64,000 nt of DNA from Cyclobacteriaceae bacterium (GCA_019638255.1 JAHBUD010000001.1:2232001-2296000), one strand, 5' to 3'; numbered from the stretch's first letter, positions 28,179-39,021 are shown. Translations and numbers: made by a program. The notes: generated by a model not told the origin, from the sequence alone.

Positions 28179-30485
28179 ATGAAGGATTACTTTAAACATC
28201 ATCCATGGCATATTATTGAGGAAGGTTTTAATCCGCATTATAACAAAATAGCAGAAAGTGTCTTTAGCATCGGTAATGGACGGATGGGCCAGCGGGCCAA
28301 TTTTGAGGAAGCTTATAGCGGAGAATCCCTACAGGGCAGTTATGTGGCCGGAGTTTATTATCCGGATAAAACCCGGGTAGGGTGGTGGAAGAATGGCTAC
28401 CCGGAATATTTTGCCAAGGTACTAAATGCACCAAGCTGGATTAGTGTCCACGTTAAAATTAACGATCAGCAACTTGACCTTGCTTCGACTAAAGTGGAGA
28501 ACTTCAAAAGAATTCTCGATATGCAAACGGGCATGCTGTCGCGATCATTCACAGCCATTTTTTCTGACGGAAAAAAAGTGCAAGTTGATGCCAGGCGATT
28601 TTGCAGTTTGGACAATGGCGAGGTGGGTGCAATACGCTATGCCATAACACCATTAAATTTTTCCTCATCATGTACACTTTCATTATTTGTTGATGCTGAC
28701 GTAAAAAACACTGACTCCAATTACGATGAGAAATTCTGGGATGAGGTTGTTAAGCAAGCTGAGGAAAGTGAATGTGTAGTGGTAGCTCAAACCAGGAAAA
28801 CATTTTTTCATGTTGCAACCGGTATGCGCTATAAAATTGTCTCAGGAGGCCAGGAGGTGCCCCGGCATATAGAAACTGAATTAAGAGAAAAGTTTGCGGG
28901 CAATCGGGTTCATATCGAACTTCAGGAAGGTAAAGAAGTAGTTATATATAAATATGCGGCAGTACTCTCATCAGAGAATCATGCAAAAGATGACTTGCTT
29001 GAAGATTGCCGCAAGGTTCTCAGTTATGCTGTTTCCAGTGGGTTTGAAAATCTATTAGAGAAACATGCCAAGGTATGGGAGCACAAATGGAATGAATCAG
29101 ATATTACCATTGATGGTGATGTAGCAGCACAGCAAGGCATTCGCTTTAACATATTTCAGCTAAGTCAAACCTATACCGGAGAAGATGAACGATTAAACAT
29201 TGGGCCGAAAGGTTTTACGGGAGAGAAATATGGCGGAAGTACATATTGGGATACAGAGGCATATTGTCTGCCTTTTTACTTAGGAACTTCTGAACAGCAT
29301 GTTGCGCGCAACTTACTGGTTTACCGGTATAAGCATCTTCAAAAGGCAATTGAAAATGCCGGGAAACTTGGGTTCAGGGATGGTGCTGCGCTTTACCCGA
29401 TGGTAACCATGAACGGTGAGGAATGCCACAACGAATGGGAGATAACCTTTGAAGAAATCCATCGCAACGGTGCTATTGCCTATGCGATTTACGATTACAT
29501 ACGGTATACTGGTGACGAGGACTTTCTGATTGAATATGGATTGGAAGTACTGATAGGTATTTCGCGTTTTTGGGCACAACGCGTAAACTGGTCGGCTGAA
29601 AGACAGAAGTTTGTTATGTTGGGTGTTACTGGCCCAAATGAGTACGAGAACAATGTTAATAATAATTGGTACACTAACTACATAGCCTGCTGGACCTTGA
29701 AGTACACGCAGGATGCCATGCAATATGTAAAGGCAAAAAATACTGTTGCGTTTTCGGGACTATTGAAACGATTGAGCTTTGTAGAGAAGGAGGTTAGTTA
29801 TTGGATGGAAATTGTTGAGGGAATGTATTTTCCGGAAGATAAATCCCGCGGAGTATTCCTGCAGCAAGATGGATTTCTTGATAAAGAGCTACTCACTGTT
29901 GCAGACCTGGGCAAGGAGAATCGCCCCATTAATCAAAAGTGGTCATGGGACAGAATACTTCGCTCATGCTTTATCAAACAGGCCGATGTGTTACAAGGAT
30001 TGTATTTCTTTGAGGACCACTTTGATCAGGATATCATAAAACGAAATTTCGACTTTTATGAACCCATGACTGTACATGAATCATCGTTGTCACCGTGCGT
30101 TCATTCCATACAGGCAGCTTTGCTTGGATATAAGGATAAGGCTTACGAAATGTATCTGCGCACTGCAAGGCTTGATATCGATGATTACAATAACGATACA
30201 GAAGACGGGTGTCACATTACCAGTATGGCTGGAACGTGGCTGAGTGTGATAAAGGGCTTTGGTGGAATGCGCGTGAAGGAAGGACAGCTTCATTTTAATC
30301 CGTTCATTCCCGATCAATGGGAATCTTACTCGTTCCGAATTGAGTTCCGTGGACGTGTTTTGAAAATTCAGGTAACAACGAAAGAAGTAAAGGCAACGTT
30401 GTTATCAGGCGATGCATTGACAATTAACTTCAAGGGTAAGCCATACTTGCTGAGGGATAGCGGTAGCATTTCAGAAGTGCTATAA
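28179..30485 (+). CDS. GH65 maltose phosphorylase
   Basis: This 768-aa protein has no signal peptide. It has the GH65 beta-sandwich (about 1-270) followed by an (alpha/alpha)6 barrel. Conserved segments include YGGSTYWDTEAYCLPFYLG, NGEECHNEWEITFEEIHRNG, and VTGPNEYENNVNNNWYTN carrying the general acid Glu488. The HNEWEITFEEIHRN segment is typical of maltose phosphorylases. The reaction is maltose + phosphate to glucose + beta-glucose-1-phosphate with inversion. The adjoining pgmB supplies the next step, a strong contextual support. Trehalose or kojibiose phosphorylases are close relatives, so specificity is likely but not certain. Confidence 0.92.
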   Translation: MKDYFKHHPWHIIEEGFNPHYNKIAESVFSIGNGRMGQRANFEEAYSGESLQGSYVAGVYYPDKTRVGWWKNGYPEYFAKVLNAPSWISVHVKINDQQLDLASTKVENFKRILDMQTGMLSRSFTAIFSDGKKVQVDARRFCSLDNGEVGAIRYAITPLNFSSSCTLSLFVDADVKNTDSNYDEKFWDEVVKQAEESECVVVAQTRKTFFHVATGMRYKIVSGGQEVPRHIETELREKFAGNRVHIELQEGKEVVIYKYAAVLSSENHAKDDLLEDCRKVLSYAVSSGFENLLEKHAKVWEHKWNESDITIDGDVAAQQGIRFNIFQLSQTYTGEDERLNIGPKGFTGEKYGGSTYWDTEAYCLPFYLGTSEQHVARNLLVYRYKHLQKAIENAGKLGFRDGAALYPMVTMNGEECHNEWEITFEEIHRNGAIAYAIYDYIRYTGDEDFLIEYGLEVLIGISRFWAQRVNWSAERQKFVMLGVTGPNEYENNVNNNWYTNYIACWTLKYTQDAMQYVKAKNTVAFSGLLKRLSFVEKEVSYWMEIVEGMYFPEDKSRGVFLQQDGFLDKELLTVADLGKENRPINQKWSWDRILRSCFIKQADVLQGLYFFEDHFDQDIIKRNFDFYEPMTVHESSLSPCVHSIQAALLGYKDKAYEMYLRTARLDIDDYNNDTEDGCHITSMAGTWLSVIKGFGGMRVKEGQLHFNPFIPDQWESYSFRIEFRGRVLKIQVTTKEVKATLLSGDALTINFKGKPYLLRDSGSISEVL

Positions 30486-30868
30486 ATATTTAGAAAGCCA
30501 ACTCAGAAATCCAGTTGGATTGCATCTGTCATTCCGTCCTTATAGTAAATATTTTGTTTACCCTGTCTACAGTTTACAACCATAATTACCCGAAAACACA
30601 AAGGATAATTTCAAGCAAATTTCAATTCAAGTAGTGTTGAGTGACAATATGGCTTTGCTTGATTACTGTAAGCCTAAACTTAAACAAATCCTTGTCGAAG
30701 AAGATTGAGTTGCGGGCGATATAAAATATCAAAAGTTACGCAAACGATTGCGGAGACGTTTACGGCAAAAAAAGTACATCATAACTGAGTAAAAATCCCC
30801 ATTTTTTGCTTTATCTTTAGTGTAATCATTTACAATTCTATTAACTCTAAAACTTAACCAATGACTCT
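30486..30868. promoter_or_regulatory. Intergenic control region upstream of susC2
   Basis: This is 383 bases without a convincing gene. It holds a short hairpin soon after the maltose-phosphorylase stop (CCAACT/AGTTGG arms, 30498-30518, no T-run, so a doubtful terminator) and a clear operator-like palindrome at 30739-30752. The last 100 bases, AT-rich, should hold the susC2 promoter. No RNA gene or repeat is visible. Confidence 0.55.
30739..30752. promoter_or_regulatory. Candidate LacI-family operator upstream of susC2
   Basis: CGCAAACGATTGCG is the window consensus with C/G end bases, about 117 bases before the susC2 start. A second, imperfect ACGTTT half-site follows a few bases downstream (near 30756). 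Confidence 0.65.
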
Positions 30869-33800
30869 ATGGCAAAACATTATCTGTTTTTTCGCAATCT
30901 TTTTGCGGTTTTGTTTGTGTTGGGATCCTTTTCAGTATTTGCTCAGCAAAGGGTAACTGGCAAAGTTACCGCAAGCGATGATGGAAGCGCGATTCCAGGT
31001 GTGAACATCCTTGAAAAAGGCACAAGCAACGGCACTACATCGGATGCCTCCGGAAATTTTTCAATTAATGTCGGCAGCAATGCGGTGTTAGTATTTACTT
31101 TCATCGGTTATGACAGTCAGGAGGTTCCAGTTGGAACTCAAACGACTTTAAATGTAACGATGCAAACAAATGTTACAGCGTTATCTGAGATTGTTGTGAT
31201 TGGCTACGGTTCGGTAGCTATTAAAGATGCTACTGGGGCTGTTGCAGCGGTTGGTGTAAAAGATTTTAATGGAGGCTTAATAGCAAACCCCGAGCAGTTG
31301 ATTCAAGGTAGGGTGGCAGGTGTTCAAATGGTTTCAACTTCAGGCCAACCCGGTGCCGGTGTTCAATTTAGAATCAGGGGTACAAACTCAATACGATCAA
31401 ACAATAACCCTTTGTTTGTTGTTGATGGCGTGCCTTTGGCAGGTGGAGTACAGCCTGGTGCAGCCGATGTAGGCTTTGGTACCAATCAGGATACAAACCC
31501 ATTGAATTTCATAAACCCAAGTGATATTGAGAGCTTTAGCATATTGAAGGATGCTTCTGCAACAGCAATTTATGGCTCACGAGGAGCAAATGGAGTAGTT
31601 ATTATTACTACCAAGAGCGGAAAAGGAGCGATGAAGGGAGGTTTTGATTTTGCTTCAAGTGTAAGCATAGCCTCGCCCAGAACAGAGTATGACTTATTAA
31701 ACCCAACGGAGTTTCTGAGTGCTGTACAACAATTTGGTGGTGATCCTGTGGCACAAAATTTCGGATCACAAACCGATTGGCAAGATTATATCACAAGAAC
31801 ATCAGTTTCAAATAAGCAAAATCTTTCCTATTCAAAGGGTTTCAATGGTGGTTATATGAGAGCTTCATTCGGATACGATAACCAGGTAGGTGTTCTCCAA
31901 AACTCATCCATGCAAAGAGTTACCGGAAGATTAAATGGATCAAAAACCTTTATGGATAACAAGTTGACCATTGACTTGTCTTCAACCTTCTCAAATGTGA
32001 ACAGAGAAGACCCCGCTATTAGTGGAAGTGCAGGCTTTCAGGGCGATCTACTTGGTGCCGCTTACTCAGCTAATCCAACATGGTCAACCGATCCGGATTT
32101 TAACACAGGCGGCCAAAGAAGCCCTGCGAATATGCTGGCCTATTATCAGGGCACTGGAGTTACTAATAGATTCTTAAATAACATATCGGCAACCTATAAG
32201 TTGAATGATGCTTTGTCTGTTAAGGCTATCTATGGTTTAGACTGGTCAAAAGGGGAAGCTGTTACATTAGCTTCTGGTCAATCCATAAATGCCGGGAATG
32301 GTGTGCAGGGTTTTGGTCAAGGTCAAATTAATGAGAACCGAAATGTAAATAACCTTGTCGAGTTATACCTAAACTATAACAAGCAAATAGGCAATGTTAA
32401 GATTGAGGCGATAGGTGGTTATTCATACCAGGATTTTAATAATCAATGGCAATGGGTAACGGGTAGGGGCTTCACTGACCCCAATAGCTTTTCCAGGATG
32501 GAGTCGGAGTTAAGAAGCAATTATGATATTGTTGACGCCAGAGCAGCATCGATTGCCGGTACTTATAATAACTGGGGTGTAACAAACGATCTTCGAAATA
32601 CAGGTACAGGCAACCCTACCTCCGGAGGTTTTGTAAATGGAATAAATCTTAGCGAACGAACTTTCCAGACATCTTTTTTTAACAGGCCCACAGGTGCAAC
32701 ACTTGATGCAGTAGCCGCTAATTTTTATGACCAGACAGATTTTTTACAATCTTATTTTGGAAGGGGTAACTTTACAGTCTCGGATAAATACTTACTCACT
32801 GCAACAATCCGCGTTGATGGTTCATCAAAATTTGGCGATGAAAATAAATATGGGGTTTTCCCATCTGCAGCAGCAGCGTGGAAACTGCACGAAGAAGGTT
32901 TTATGCCCGATGCCTTTAGCGACTTTAAGTTGCGTATAGGGTATGGTATTGTGGGTAACCAGGATGGTTTAGGTTATGGTGAATTTGTAAGGCGGGAGAG
33001 GTTTTCAGACGTAGGCATTGGAGAAGACCGCCAAATTACACTACCGGGTACTTCTGCAACAGGTAATACAAATGATGGGTTGAAATGGGAACAAACGGCA
33101 ACGTTAGGCGTTGGTATTGATTTTGGCATCTTCAATGATAAACTTACAGGTACGTTTGATGTTTATTCTAAAAGAACGACCGATTTGCTGTTGAGAGTTC
33201 TGCCAGCTGCCCCATCACCTGTTGTTGGTTTACTTTTCACTAACCTGCAAGATGCAGTTGTTGAAAACAATGGTTGGGAACTCGGTCTTAACTGGAATGC
33301 TATTGAAAAGCCTGATGCATCCTTTACGGTAAGTGGCAACATTGCCTACAACAAAAATATGTTGAAAAATTTTGCTGGAGCTTTAGATGCTGGTACTATT
33401 CGCGGGCAAGGTTTATCAGGAGCTTATGCGCAGCGATTAGCTGGCGGACATCCTTTATTCTCATACCATTTGCGGGAATTTGAGGGATTTGACAGTAACG
33501 GACAACCAATAGGTGATAATCAGGATTTTGTTGGAAAAACAGCATTGCCAATATGGAACATGGGTTTCTCGTTAAGTGCCAGATATAAAGCTTTTGACAT
33601 TTCGATGTTTATGACAGGTCAGTTTGGACACTACATTTATAACAACACACAGAATGCCTTCTTTACTGCGGGTTCAATAAACAATGCCAGAAATGTAACA
33701 CGGGATGTTTTAACGAGTGGTGAATCTGGTGCCGCAGAAGCTGCTGTATCAACACGATTTTTGTATAGTGGAGATTTCTTAAGAATGCAAGACTTAACTG

Positions 33801-34027
33801 TTGGATATAATGCGGGGTTAGGTGATTTAAAGTTTATTAAGACTCTAAGATTTTACGTAACCGGCCAAAACTTGTTTGTGATAACAAAGTATAATGGTCT
33901 TGATCCTGAGGTAAGTTCAAGCCCTGCAGGGTTTGATTTACTCAACGGGTTACCTACTGCTGGTATTGATTATGCAGCGTATCCACGACCACGTATTTTT
34001 ACGATTGGTTTGATTGCATCGTTTTGA
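30869..34027 (+). CDS. SusC/RagA-family TonB-dependent outer-membrane transporter (locus 2)
   Basis: A signal peptide ends near SVFAQQ. It is followed by a carboxypeptidase-D regulatory-like domain (VTGKVTASDDGSAIPGVNIL), the LSEIVVIGYGSVAIKDATGAV segment, a plug with ILKDASATAIYGSRGANGVV, and a barrel ending with an aromatic residue (FTIGLIASF). At 1,052 aa it is about 60 residues longer than the locus 1 SusC. The N-terminal 100 residues are clearly similar to that protein while the barrel differs, so cargo probably differs too. The partner susD begins immediately after it. No catalytic gene of known polysaccharide specificity is directly attached, so its glycan is not predictable from family alone. 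Confidence 0.95.
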   Translation: MAKHYLFFRNLFAVLFVLGSFSVFAQQRVTGKVTASDDGSAIPGVNILEKGTSNGTTSDASGNFSINVGSNAVLVFTFIGYDSQEVPVGTQTTLNVTMQTNVTALSEIVVIGYGSVAIKDATGAVAAVGVKDFNGGLIANPEQLIQGRVAGVQMVSTSGQPGAGVQFRIRGTNSIRSNNNPLFVVDGVPLAGGVQPGAADVGFGTNQDTNPLNFINPSDIESFSILKDASATAIYGSRGANGVVIITTKSGKGAMKGGFDFASSVSIASPRTEYDLLNPTEFLSAVQQFGGDPVAQNFGSQTDWQDYITRTSVSNKQNLSYSKGFNGGYMRASFGYDNQVGVLQNSSMQRVTGRLNGSKTFMDNKLTIDLSSTFSNVNREDPAISGSAGFQGDLLGAAYSANPTWSTDPDFNTGGQRSPANMLAYYQGTGVTNRFLNNISATYKLNDALSVKAIYGLDWSKGEAVTLASGQSINAGNGVQGFGQGQINENRNVNNLVELYLNYNKQIGNVKIEAIGGYSYQDFNNQWQWVTGRGFTDPNSFSRMESELRSNYDIVDARAASIAGTYNNWGVTNDLRNTGTGNPTSGGFVNGINLSERTFQTSFFNRPTGATLDAVAANFYDQTDFLQSYFGRGNFTVSDKYLLTATIRVDGSSKFGDENKYGVFPSAAAAWKLHEEGFMPDAFSDFKLRIGYGIVGNQDGLGYGEFVRRERFSDVGIGEDRQITLPGTSATGNTNDGLKWEQTATLGVGIDFGIFNDKLTGTFDVYSKRTTDLLLRVLPAAPSPVVGLLFTNLQDAVVENNGWELGLNWNAIEKPDASFTVSGNIAYNKNMLKNFAGALDAGTIRGQGLSGAYAQRLAGGHPLFSYHLREFEGFDSNGQPIGDNQDFVGKTALPIWNMGFSLSARYKAFDISMFMTGQFGHYIYNNTQNAFFTAGSINNARNVTRDVLTSGESGAAEAAVSTRFLYSGDFLRMQDLTVGYNAGLGDLKFIKTLRFYVTGQNLFVITKYNGLDPEVSSSPAGFDLLNGLPTAGIDYAAYPRPRIFTIGLIASF

Positions 34028-34047
34028 TTGAAAAGCTTCTAAATAAA

Positions 34048-35634
34048 ATGAAAATGACTATTATGACAAAGTTTAAAAGCAGATTGTGGATGCCTTCTGT
34101 GATTGTGTCAGTTTTCCTGACAGCCTGTAGCCTTGATATTGAGGAGACGGATTCAATAATTACAAGGGGGGGTTCTGCCATTTTTAATGGTGTGGAAGAT
34201 GTTCCAAGTTCCTTAAATACTATTTATAATAATATATCTTCTCAAGCTGAGAATCAGGAAAATTTGTATGCTCTCACCGAAGTATCAACGGATGAGCTCG
34301 TTGTTCCAACCCGGGGTACTGACTGGGGTGATAATGGTGTTTGGAGAACCATTCATGCGCACACTTGGGGTCCCACTCATCCTCAAATTCTAAATGTTTG
34401 GAATGAGAAGAATAACGGTGTTTTACGTGCTACTGAAGTTATTGATCCGTTAAGTAATGCAAACCCTGCACAAGTTGCTGAAGCAAAATTTGCCAGGGCA
34501 TATAATATGTGGATTGTAATTGATTTCTTTGGCTTGGCTCCATTTAGAAACCCAACAGATGGTCCGGATGTAATACCAACTGTTATGACACGGACTGAAG
34601 CCTATAACATGATTGTTCAGGATTTGACTGATGCGATTACAGGTTTACCAGCCAGTAATCCTACCGCTACCGACAAAACAAGGCCTGTAAAAGCTACCGC
34701 TCGTTTTTTACTTGCAAAAGTAAAGCTTAATGCGGAAGTGTATAAAGGTAGCTTTGGGACGAATGATCTTCAGGATGTTATCACGTTGGTTGACGCAATT
34801 GAAGCAGAAGGCTATGGACTTGAAGCTGACTATTTTAACACCTTTAAAGGCCCCACCTTTACAAATACTGATGTAATTTGGTATGTTACAGGTGGGGTTG
34901 GGAACAGAATGTGGAATGGTCTTCATTATAACCAGGCTCATCCCGAAAATGGTGGAGGTGGTTGGAATGGGTTTACTACGTTGGCCGAATTTTATGATAA
35001 ATTTGAAGGCCCCCCTACGGTAAACACTATTGGTGGCCCCCAGGAAGAAAGGAGAGGGTACACACACACCTTGGCTTCTACAAATGCAACCAATCTTGGT
35101 TTTGGATATGGCTTTCAGCTAGGTCAGATGTATGGATGGAGAACAATCGAAGGAGTTCCTCAAGCTGTTGCACTCAATGATCGTGTGGGAAATGCCTTGG
35201 TTTTCACAAAAGAATTACCAGGCTTGGTGGGTAACAATGAACGAACAGGTATAAGATTACTGAAGTATTCTCCTGCCAACGGTGCATATACGTCTGGTGT
35301 TGTTATGGCACGATTCGCAGATGCACACCTAATGAGAGCTGAAGCAAAGTTGCGTGGTGGAAATACTGCAGGTGCACTTTCGGATGTAAATGCCCTTAGG
35401 GCAGTCCGTGGCAATACAAGTGCTTTAGGTTCTATCAATGAATCTGTTATGCTTGATGAGAGAGGCCGTGAATTATATACTGAGGGGTGGAGAAGAAATG
35501 ACATGATCCGCTTCGGAGCCTTTAAAAATGCATGGCAATTTAAGGAAGCAGGAGATGGTCATACCGATCTGTACCCAATACCAGCAAGTGCACTATTATC
35601 AAACCCTAACTTAGTGCAAAACCCTGGCTACTAG
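34048..35634 (+). CDS. SusD/RagB-family surface glycan-binding lipoprotein (locus 2)
   Basis: The lipobox VSVFLTAC marks a lipoprotein. SusD features are AEAKFARAYNMWIVIDFFGLAPF, RFADAHLMRAEAKLRGG, DERGRELYTEGWRRNDMIRFGAF and the ending LYPIPASALLSNPNLVQNPGY. It pairs with the susC gene that ends 20 bases upstream. Several starts are possible: TTG 34024 overlapping susC, or ATG at 34048, 34054 and 34063. The first ATG is given, but 34063 would give the tidiest signal peptide. A strong terminator follows, so the FG-GAP genes downstream may be only partly co-transcribed. Confidence 0.94.
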   Translation: MKMTIMTKFKSRLWMPSVIVSVFLTACSLDIEETDSIITRGGSAIFNGVEDVPSSLNTIYNNISSQAENQENLYALTEVSTDELVVPTRGTDWGDNGVWRTIHAHTWGPTHPQILNVWNEKNNGVLRATEVIDPLSNANPAQVAEAKFARAYNMWIVIDFFGLAPFRNPTDGPDVIPTVMTRTEAYNMIVQDLTDAITGLPASNPTATDKTRPVKATARFLLAKVKLNAEVYKGSFGTNDLQDVITLVDAIEAEGYGLEADYFNTFKGPTFTNTDVIWYVTGGVGNRMWNGLHYNQAHPENGGGGWNGFTTLAEFYDKFEGPPTVNTIGGPQEERRGYTHTLASTNATNLGFGYGFQLGQMYGWRTIEGVPQAVALNDRVGNALVFTKELPGLVGNNERTGIRLLKYSPANGAYTSGVVMARFADAHLMRAEAKLRGGNTAGALSDVNALRAVRGNTSALGSINESVMLDERGRELYTEGWRRNDMIRFGAFKNAWQFKEAGDGHTDLYPIPASALLSNPNLVQNPGY

Positions 35635-35657
35635 TAATTTTTGGAAATTGTGTGAAG

Positions 35658-35684
35658 AAAGAGGGTGAAAACCCTCTTTTTTTT
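35658..35684 (+). terminator. Rho-independent terminator after susD2
   Basis: The hairpin AAAGAGGGT-GAAA-ACCCTCTTT has a stable tetraloop and a run of eight T. It lies 24 bases after the susD2 stop and 40 bases before the first FG-GAP lipoprotein gene. Confidence 0.9.
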
Positions 35685-35724
35685 ATGCTATTTTAGGTTT
35701 GATTAAAGATCAAGTATTGCCGAA

Positions 35725-38700
35725 ATGAGGGGAATCAATTTTTGTGTTCCATTGATACTTAGTTTTTTTGCTTTCGTTTCCTGTAAGCCTGAGGAAAAGC
35801 AATTCAGGTTACTACAGCCAGGTAAGTCAGGAATTGAATTTGTAAATGAATTAAACCCAACGGATGACCTGAATATTCTGACATACCTGTACTATTACAA
35901 TGGTGGTGGTGTTATAATAGCCGATTTCAATAACGATAACCTCAACGATATTTATCTTTCGAGTAACCAAGGAGAAGATAAATTATACCTGAACAAAGGA
36001 AGCCTGGTTTTTGAAGATGTGACCGAAGCATCAGGCATACAAAATTCTTCGGGTTGGACTACAGGAATTACACATGTAGATATTAATAATGACGGCCTAT
36101 TGGATATTTATATTTGCAAAGTAGGGAAGCATAAAACATTAGCAGACGAGAACCTGCTTTTTGTCAATCAAGGTACAAATACGGATGGAAATCCAGTTTT
36201 TAAGGAAGATGCAAAATCCTTTGGATTAAATATATCTACATTATCTACACAGGCTGCCTTTTTTGATTACGACCTGGATGGAGACCTTGATATGTTTTTA
36301 CTCACACACTCCACACACCCAAATCGATCCTATGGCCGTGGAGAGAACCGACTTGTAAGAGATTCCATAACAGGTGACAGGTTGTATGAGAACATAGATG
36401 GGAAATTTTATGATGTGACAGAAGCTACGGGAATTTTTCAAAGTAAGATTGGTTATGGTTTAGGGGTTGCTATTGGTGATGTAGATAGGGACGGATTTCC
36501 AGATATCTATATCGGTAACGATTTTTTTGAGAATGATTATTTCTATCGGAATAACGGTGACAAAACCTTTACTGAATTAATTTCGAGAGACCCAACCATT
36601 TTTGGCCACACATCACATTACTCAATGGGTAATTGCATGGCTGATGTTAATAATGATGGGCGTATTGATATCCTAAGTCTTGATATGCTGCCAGAGGATT
36701 TAGTTACATTGAAATCTTCTGGTGTTGAGGATGGTTTTTCAATCTATAATAGGTTTTTGAAAGACGGATACTCGCCACAGTATATGCAGAATACGTTGCA
36801 TTTGAACAGGGGCAACAATATGTTTAGTGAGGTAGGATTTCAATCCGGCATGGCTGCAACGGAATGGTCATGGAGTGTTTTGGCAGCTGATTTTGATATG
36901 GATGGTTGGAAGGATTTGTACATCACAAACGGAATCCTTGGCGCTACAAATGATATGGATTATATCAACTTTATTTCGCAAGACCATGTTCAGCGTAAAA
37001 TCGGTCAAGCAGAAACAACCCTTGATTTTGCAAAACACATTCCTCAAAAGAAGACACCCAATTATGCTTTTAAGAACAATAGAAACATATCGTTTGAAGA
37101 TGTTACAGGTAAGTGGTTTGGATTGAGGACTTCTTTCAGTAACGGAAGCGCCTATGGCGATCTGGATAATGATGGCGATCTGGATCTTGTTGTCAACAAT
37201 GTTAACCAATCTGCTTTTGTTTACGAGAACCTGGTGAATGATCGTAAACAGCATCACTTTATCACTATTCGTTTGGATGGAAGTGAGAAAAATAGATATG
37301 GAATCGGTGCCAAGATTGAGTTGTTTTCAGGTGATTTGTATGTTTATGAGGAGCACTTTCCTGTTAAATCATACCTGTCGGCTGTGCCAAACGAAGTTGT
37401 AATTGGGTTGGGTAATCGTATGATTATAGATTCCATGCGAATTACCTGGCCGGATTTTTTGGTTGAAACGATGTATCAAGTAAATGTTGATAGGGCAATT
37501 GAGATCCATTATATAAATGCAACTCCTGCACCTGGTTCTACGCGGTCAGGAATGAAATCTTTGCTTTGTAATTCCTCTGGCTTATTGGATTTTATTCACC
37601 ATGAAGAAGCCACTCTTGACTTCGACAGGGATCCGCTGGTTCCGTTCGCCTTAAGTAACGAAGGGCCAGCAATTTCAATAGCCGATGTTAATGGCGATTC
37701 GTTGGACGATGTATTTATTGGAGGAGCAAAAATGCAACCGAGTGTTTTGTACGTTCAGAATAAAGCCGGACATTTTATAATGCATCAAGTGGAGTTGTTT
37801 AATGAACACGCTATAAGTGAAGACGTAAGCCAGATTTTTTTTGATGCTGACAATGATGGTGATGTTGATTTGTTGGTGGTTTCCGGTGGGAATGAATTTG
37901 TAAACGGTGATCCTTTAAGACCAAGGTTATATTTTAATGAGTCTGGCCGCTTTCGCTATGATCCAGGTGCATTCAAAGGAGTATTCGTTAATGCATCTGT
38001 TGCGAAAGCCATTGATATCGATAATGATGGCGATAAGGATTTGCTGATTTGCTCAAACGCTTTGCCGGGTAAGTTTGGAGAAACCTCAGAGAATTTTCTA
38101 TTTATCAATAATGGCTCAGGTGTATTTACGGATGCAACTGAATCATTTGGTCTGGATTTTAAGCACGCTGGTCTCATTAATGACCTGGCGATTGCCGACT
38201 TTGATGGTAATGGTTTCGATGATTTTGTAGTGGGTGGAGATTGGATGCCGTTGACACTGTTTTTAAATGATGGAAAATCACTAAAGACTATCAGAATTCC
38301 GGATAGTGAAGGATGGTGGAATGCAGTGGTGGTAGGGGATTTTGATCAGGATGGAGATATTGATATTGTTGCTGGAAATTGGGGACACAATACTCGCCTC
38401 ACTGCATCCAAAAAAGAACCTATTGAATTGTATCGAAGCGATTTTGACGACAACGGTACAGTTGAGTCCTTAATTACATATTATTATAAGGGCCAGCGAA
38501 CGTTACTATCATCAAAGGATGAACTTCATAAGCAAATGCCTTTTATTAAAAAGAAATATCTCCTATATAATGAATTTTCCAAGGCAACACTTGAAGATAT
38601 CTTTCCAAGCGATAAATTGAAAACCGCAATGCGAAAGGAGGTGAGAATGTTGTCAACTGCTTATTTTGAGAATTTAGGAAACAATAATTTTAAGTTTCAT

Positions 38701-39021
38701 CTTCTTCCTGAGGGGGCGCAACAGTCTTCAGTTAACGATATAGTAGTTGATGATTTTAACCATGATGGTTATTTAGATTTATTACTGGTAGGAAATAATT
38801 ATGAAATAAGTACACAGCTTGGAAGGCTGGATGCATCACATGGTGTTCTGTTGTTGAATGATCGTAGTGGTTTTTTTGAGCAATATTCAAATCAGGGCTT
38901 TAATATTGCCGGAGCTGCACGTAAGGTTGGGAAGATCGTAATAAACAGTGCTACCTACTATATAGTAACTATAAATAATGATAAGCCAATTTTTTTGAGG
39001 AAGTGTAATGAAAGTGAATAA
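35725..39021 (+). CDS. FG-GAP/VCBS repeat and ASPIC/UnbV lipoprotein, paralogue 1
   Basis: This is a lipoprotein (FAFVSC) of 1,098 aa. The N-terminal half is a beta-propeller of FG-GAP/VCBS repeats with calcium-type loops such as DINNDGLLDIYI, DYDLDGDLDMFL and DVDRDGFPDIYI. Residues about 510-600 form an ASPIC/UnbV domain (IGAKIELFSGDLYVYEEHF, IDSMRITWPDF). A second propeller-like set follows (DVNGDSLDDVFIGG, DADNDGDVDLLVV, DFDQDGDIDIVAG). Eukaryotic CRTAC1 shares this FG-GAP plus ASPIC layout. No enzymatic site is visible. In Bacteroidota these proteins often accompany SusCD genes and may bind glycan or protein at the surface; the role is unproven. The stop overlaps the next paralogue's start by 14 bases. 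Confidence 0.88.
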   Translation: MRGINFCVPLILSFFAFVSCKPEEKQFRLLQPGKSGIEFVNELNPTDDLNILTYLYYYNGGGVIIADFNNDNLNDIYLSSNQGEDKLYLNKGSLVFEDVTEASGIQNSSGWTTGITHVDINNDGLLDIYICKVGKHKTLADENLLFVNQGTNTDGNPVFKEDAKSFGLNISTLSTQAAFFDYDLDGDLDMFLLTHSTHPNRSYGRGENRLVRDSITGDRLYENIDGKFYDVTEATGIFQSKIGYGLGVAIGDVDRDGFPDIYIGNDFFENDYFYRNNGDKTFTELISRDPTIFGHTSHYSMGNCMADVNNDGRIDILSLDMLPEDLVTLKSSGVEDGFSIYNRFLKDGYSPQYMQNTLHLNRGNNMFSEVGFQSGMAATEWSWSVLAADFDMDGWKDLYITNGILGATNDMDYINFISQDHVQRKIGQAETTLDFAKHIPQKKTPNYAFKNNRNISFEDVTGKWFGLRTSFSNGSAYGDLDNDGDLDLVVNNVNQSAFVYENLVNDRKQHHFITIRLDGSEKNRYGIGAKIELFSGDLYVYEEHFPVKSYLSAVPNEVVIGLGNRMIIDSMRITWPDFLVETMYQVNVDRAIEIHYINATPAPGSTRSGMKSLLCNSSGLLDFIHHEEATLDFDRDPLVPFALSNEGPAISIADVNGDSLDDVFIGGAKMQPSVLYVQNKAGHFIMHQVELFNEHAISEDVSQIFFDADNDGDVDLLVVSGGNEFVNGDPLRPRLYFNESGRFRYDPGAFKGVFVNASVAKAIDIDNDGDKDLLICSNALPGKFGETSENFLFINNGSGVFTDATESFGLDFKHAGLINDLAIADFDGNGFDDFVVGGDWMPLTLFLNDGKSLKTIRIPDSEGWWNAVVVGDFDQDGDIDIVAGNWGHNTRLTASKKEPIELYRSDFDDNGTVESLITYYYKGQRTLLSSKDELHKQMPFIKKKYLLYNEFSKATLEDIFPSDKLKTAMRKEVRMLSTAYFENLGNNNFKFHLLPEGAQQSSVNDIVVDDFNHDGYLDLLLVGNNYEISTQLGRLDASHGVLLLNDRSGFFEQYSNQGFNIAGAARKVGKIVINSATYYIVTINNDKPIFLRKCNESE

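Noticed and set aside
30498..30518. Hairpin CCAACT/AGTTGG after the maltose phosphorylase gene
   Set aside because: Six-base stem with a nine-base loop and no T-run; mentioned only within the intergenic entry.
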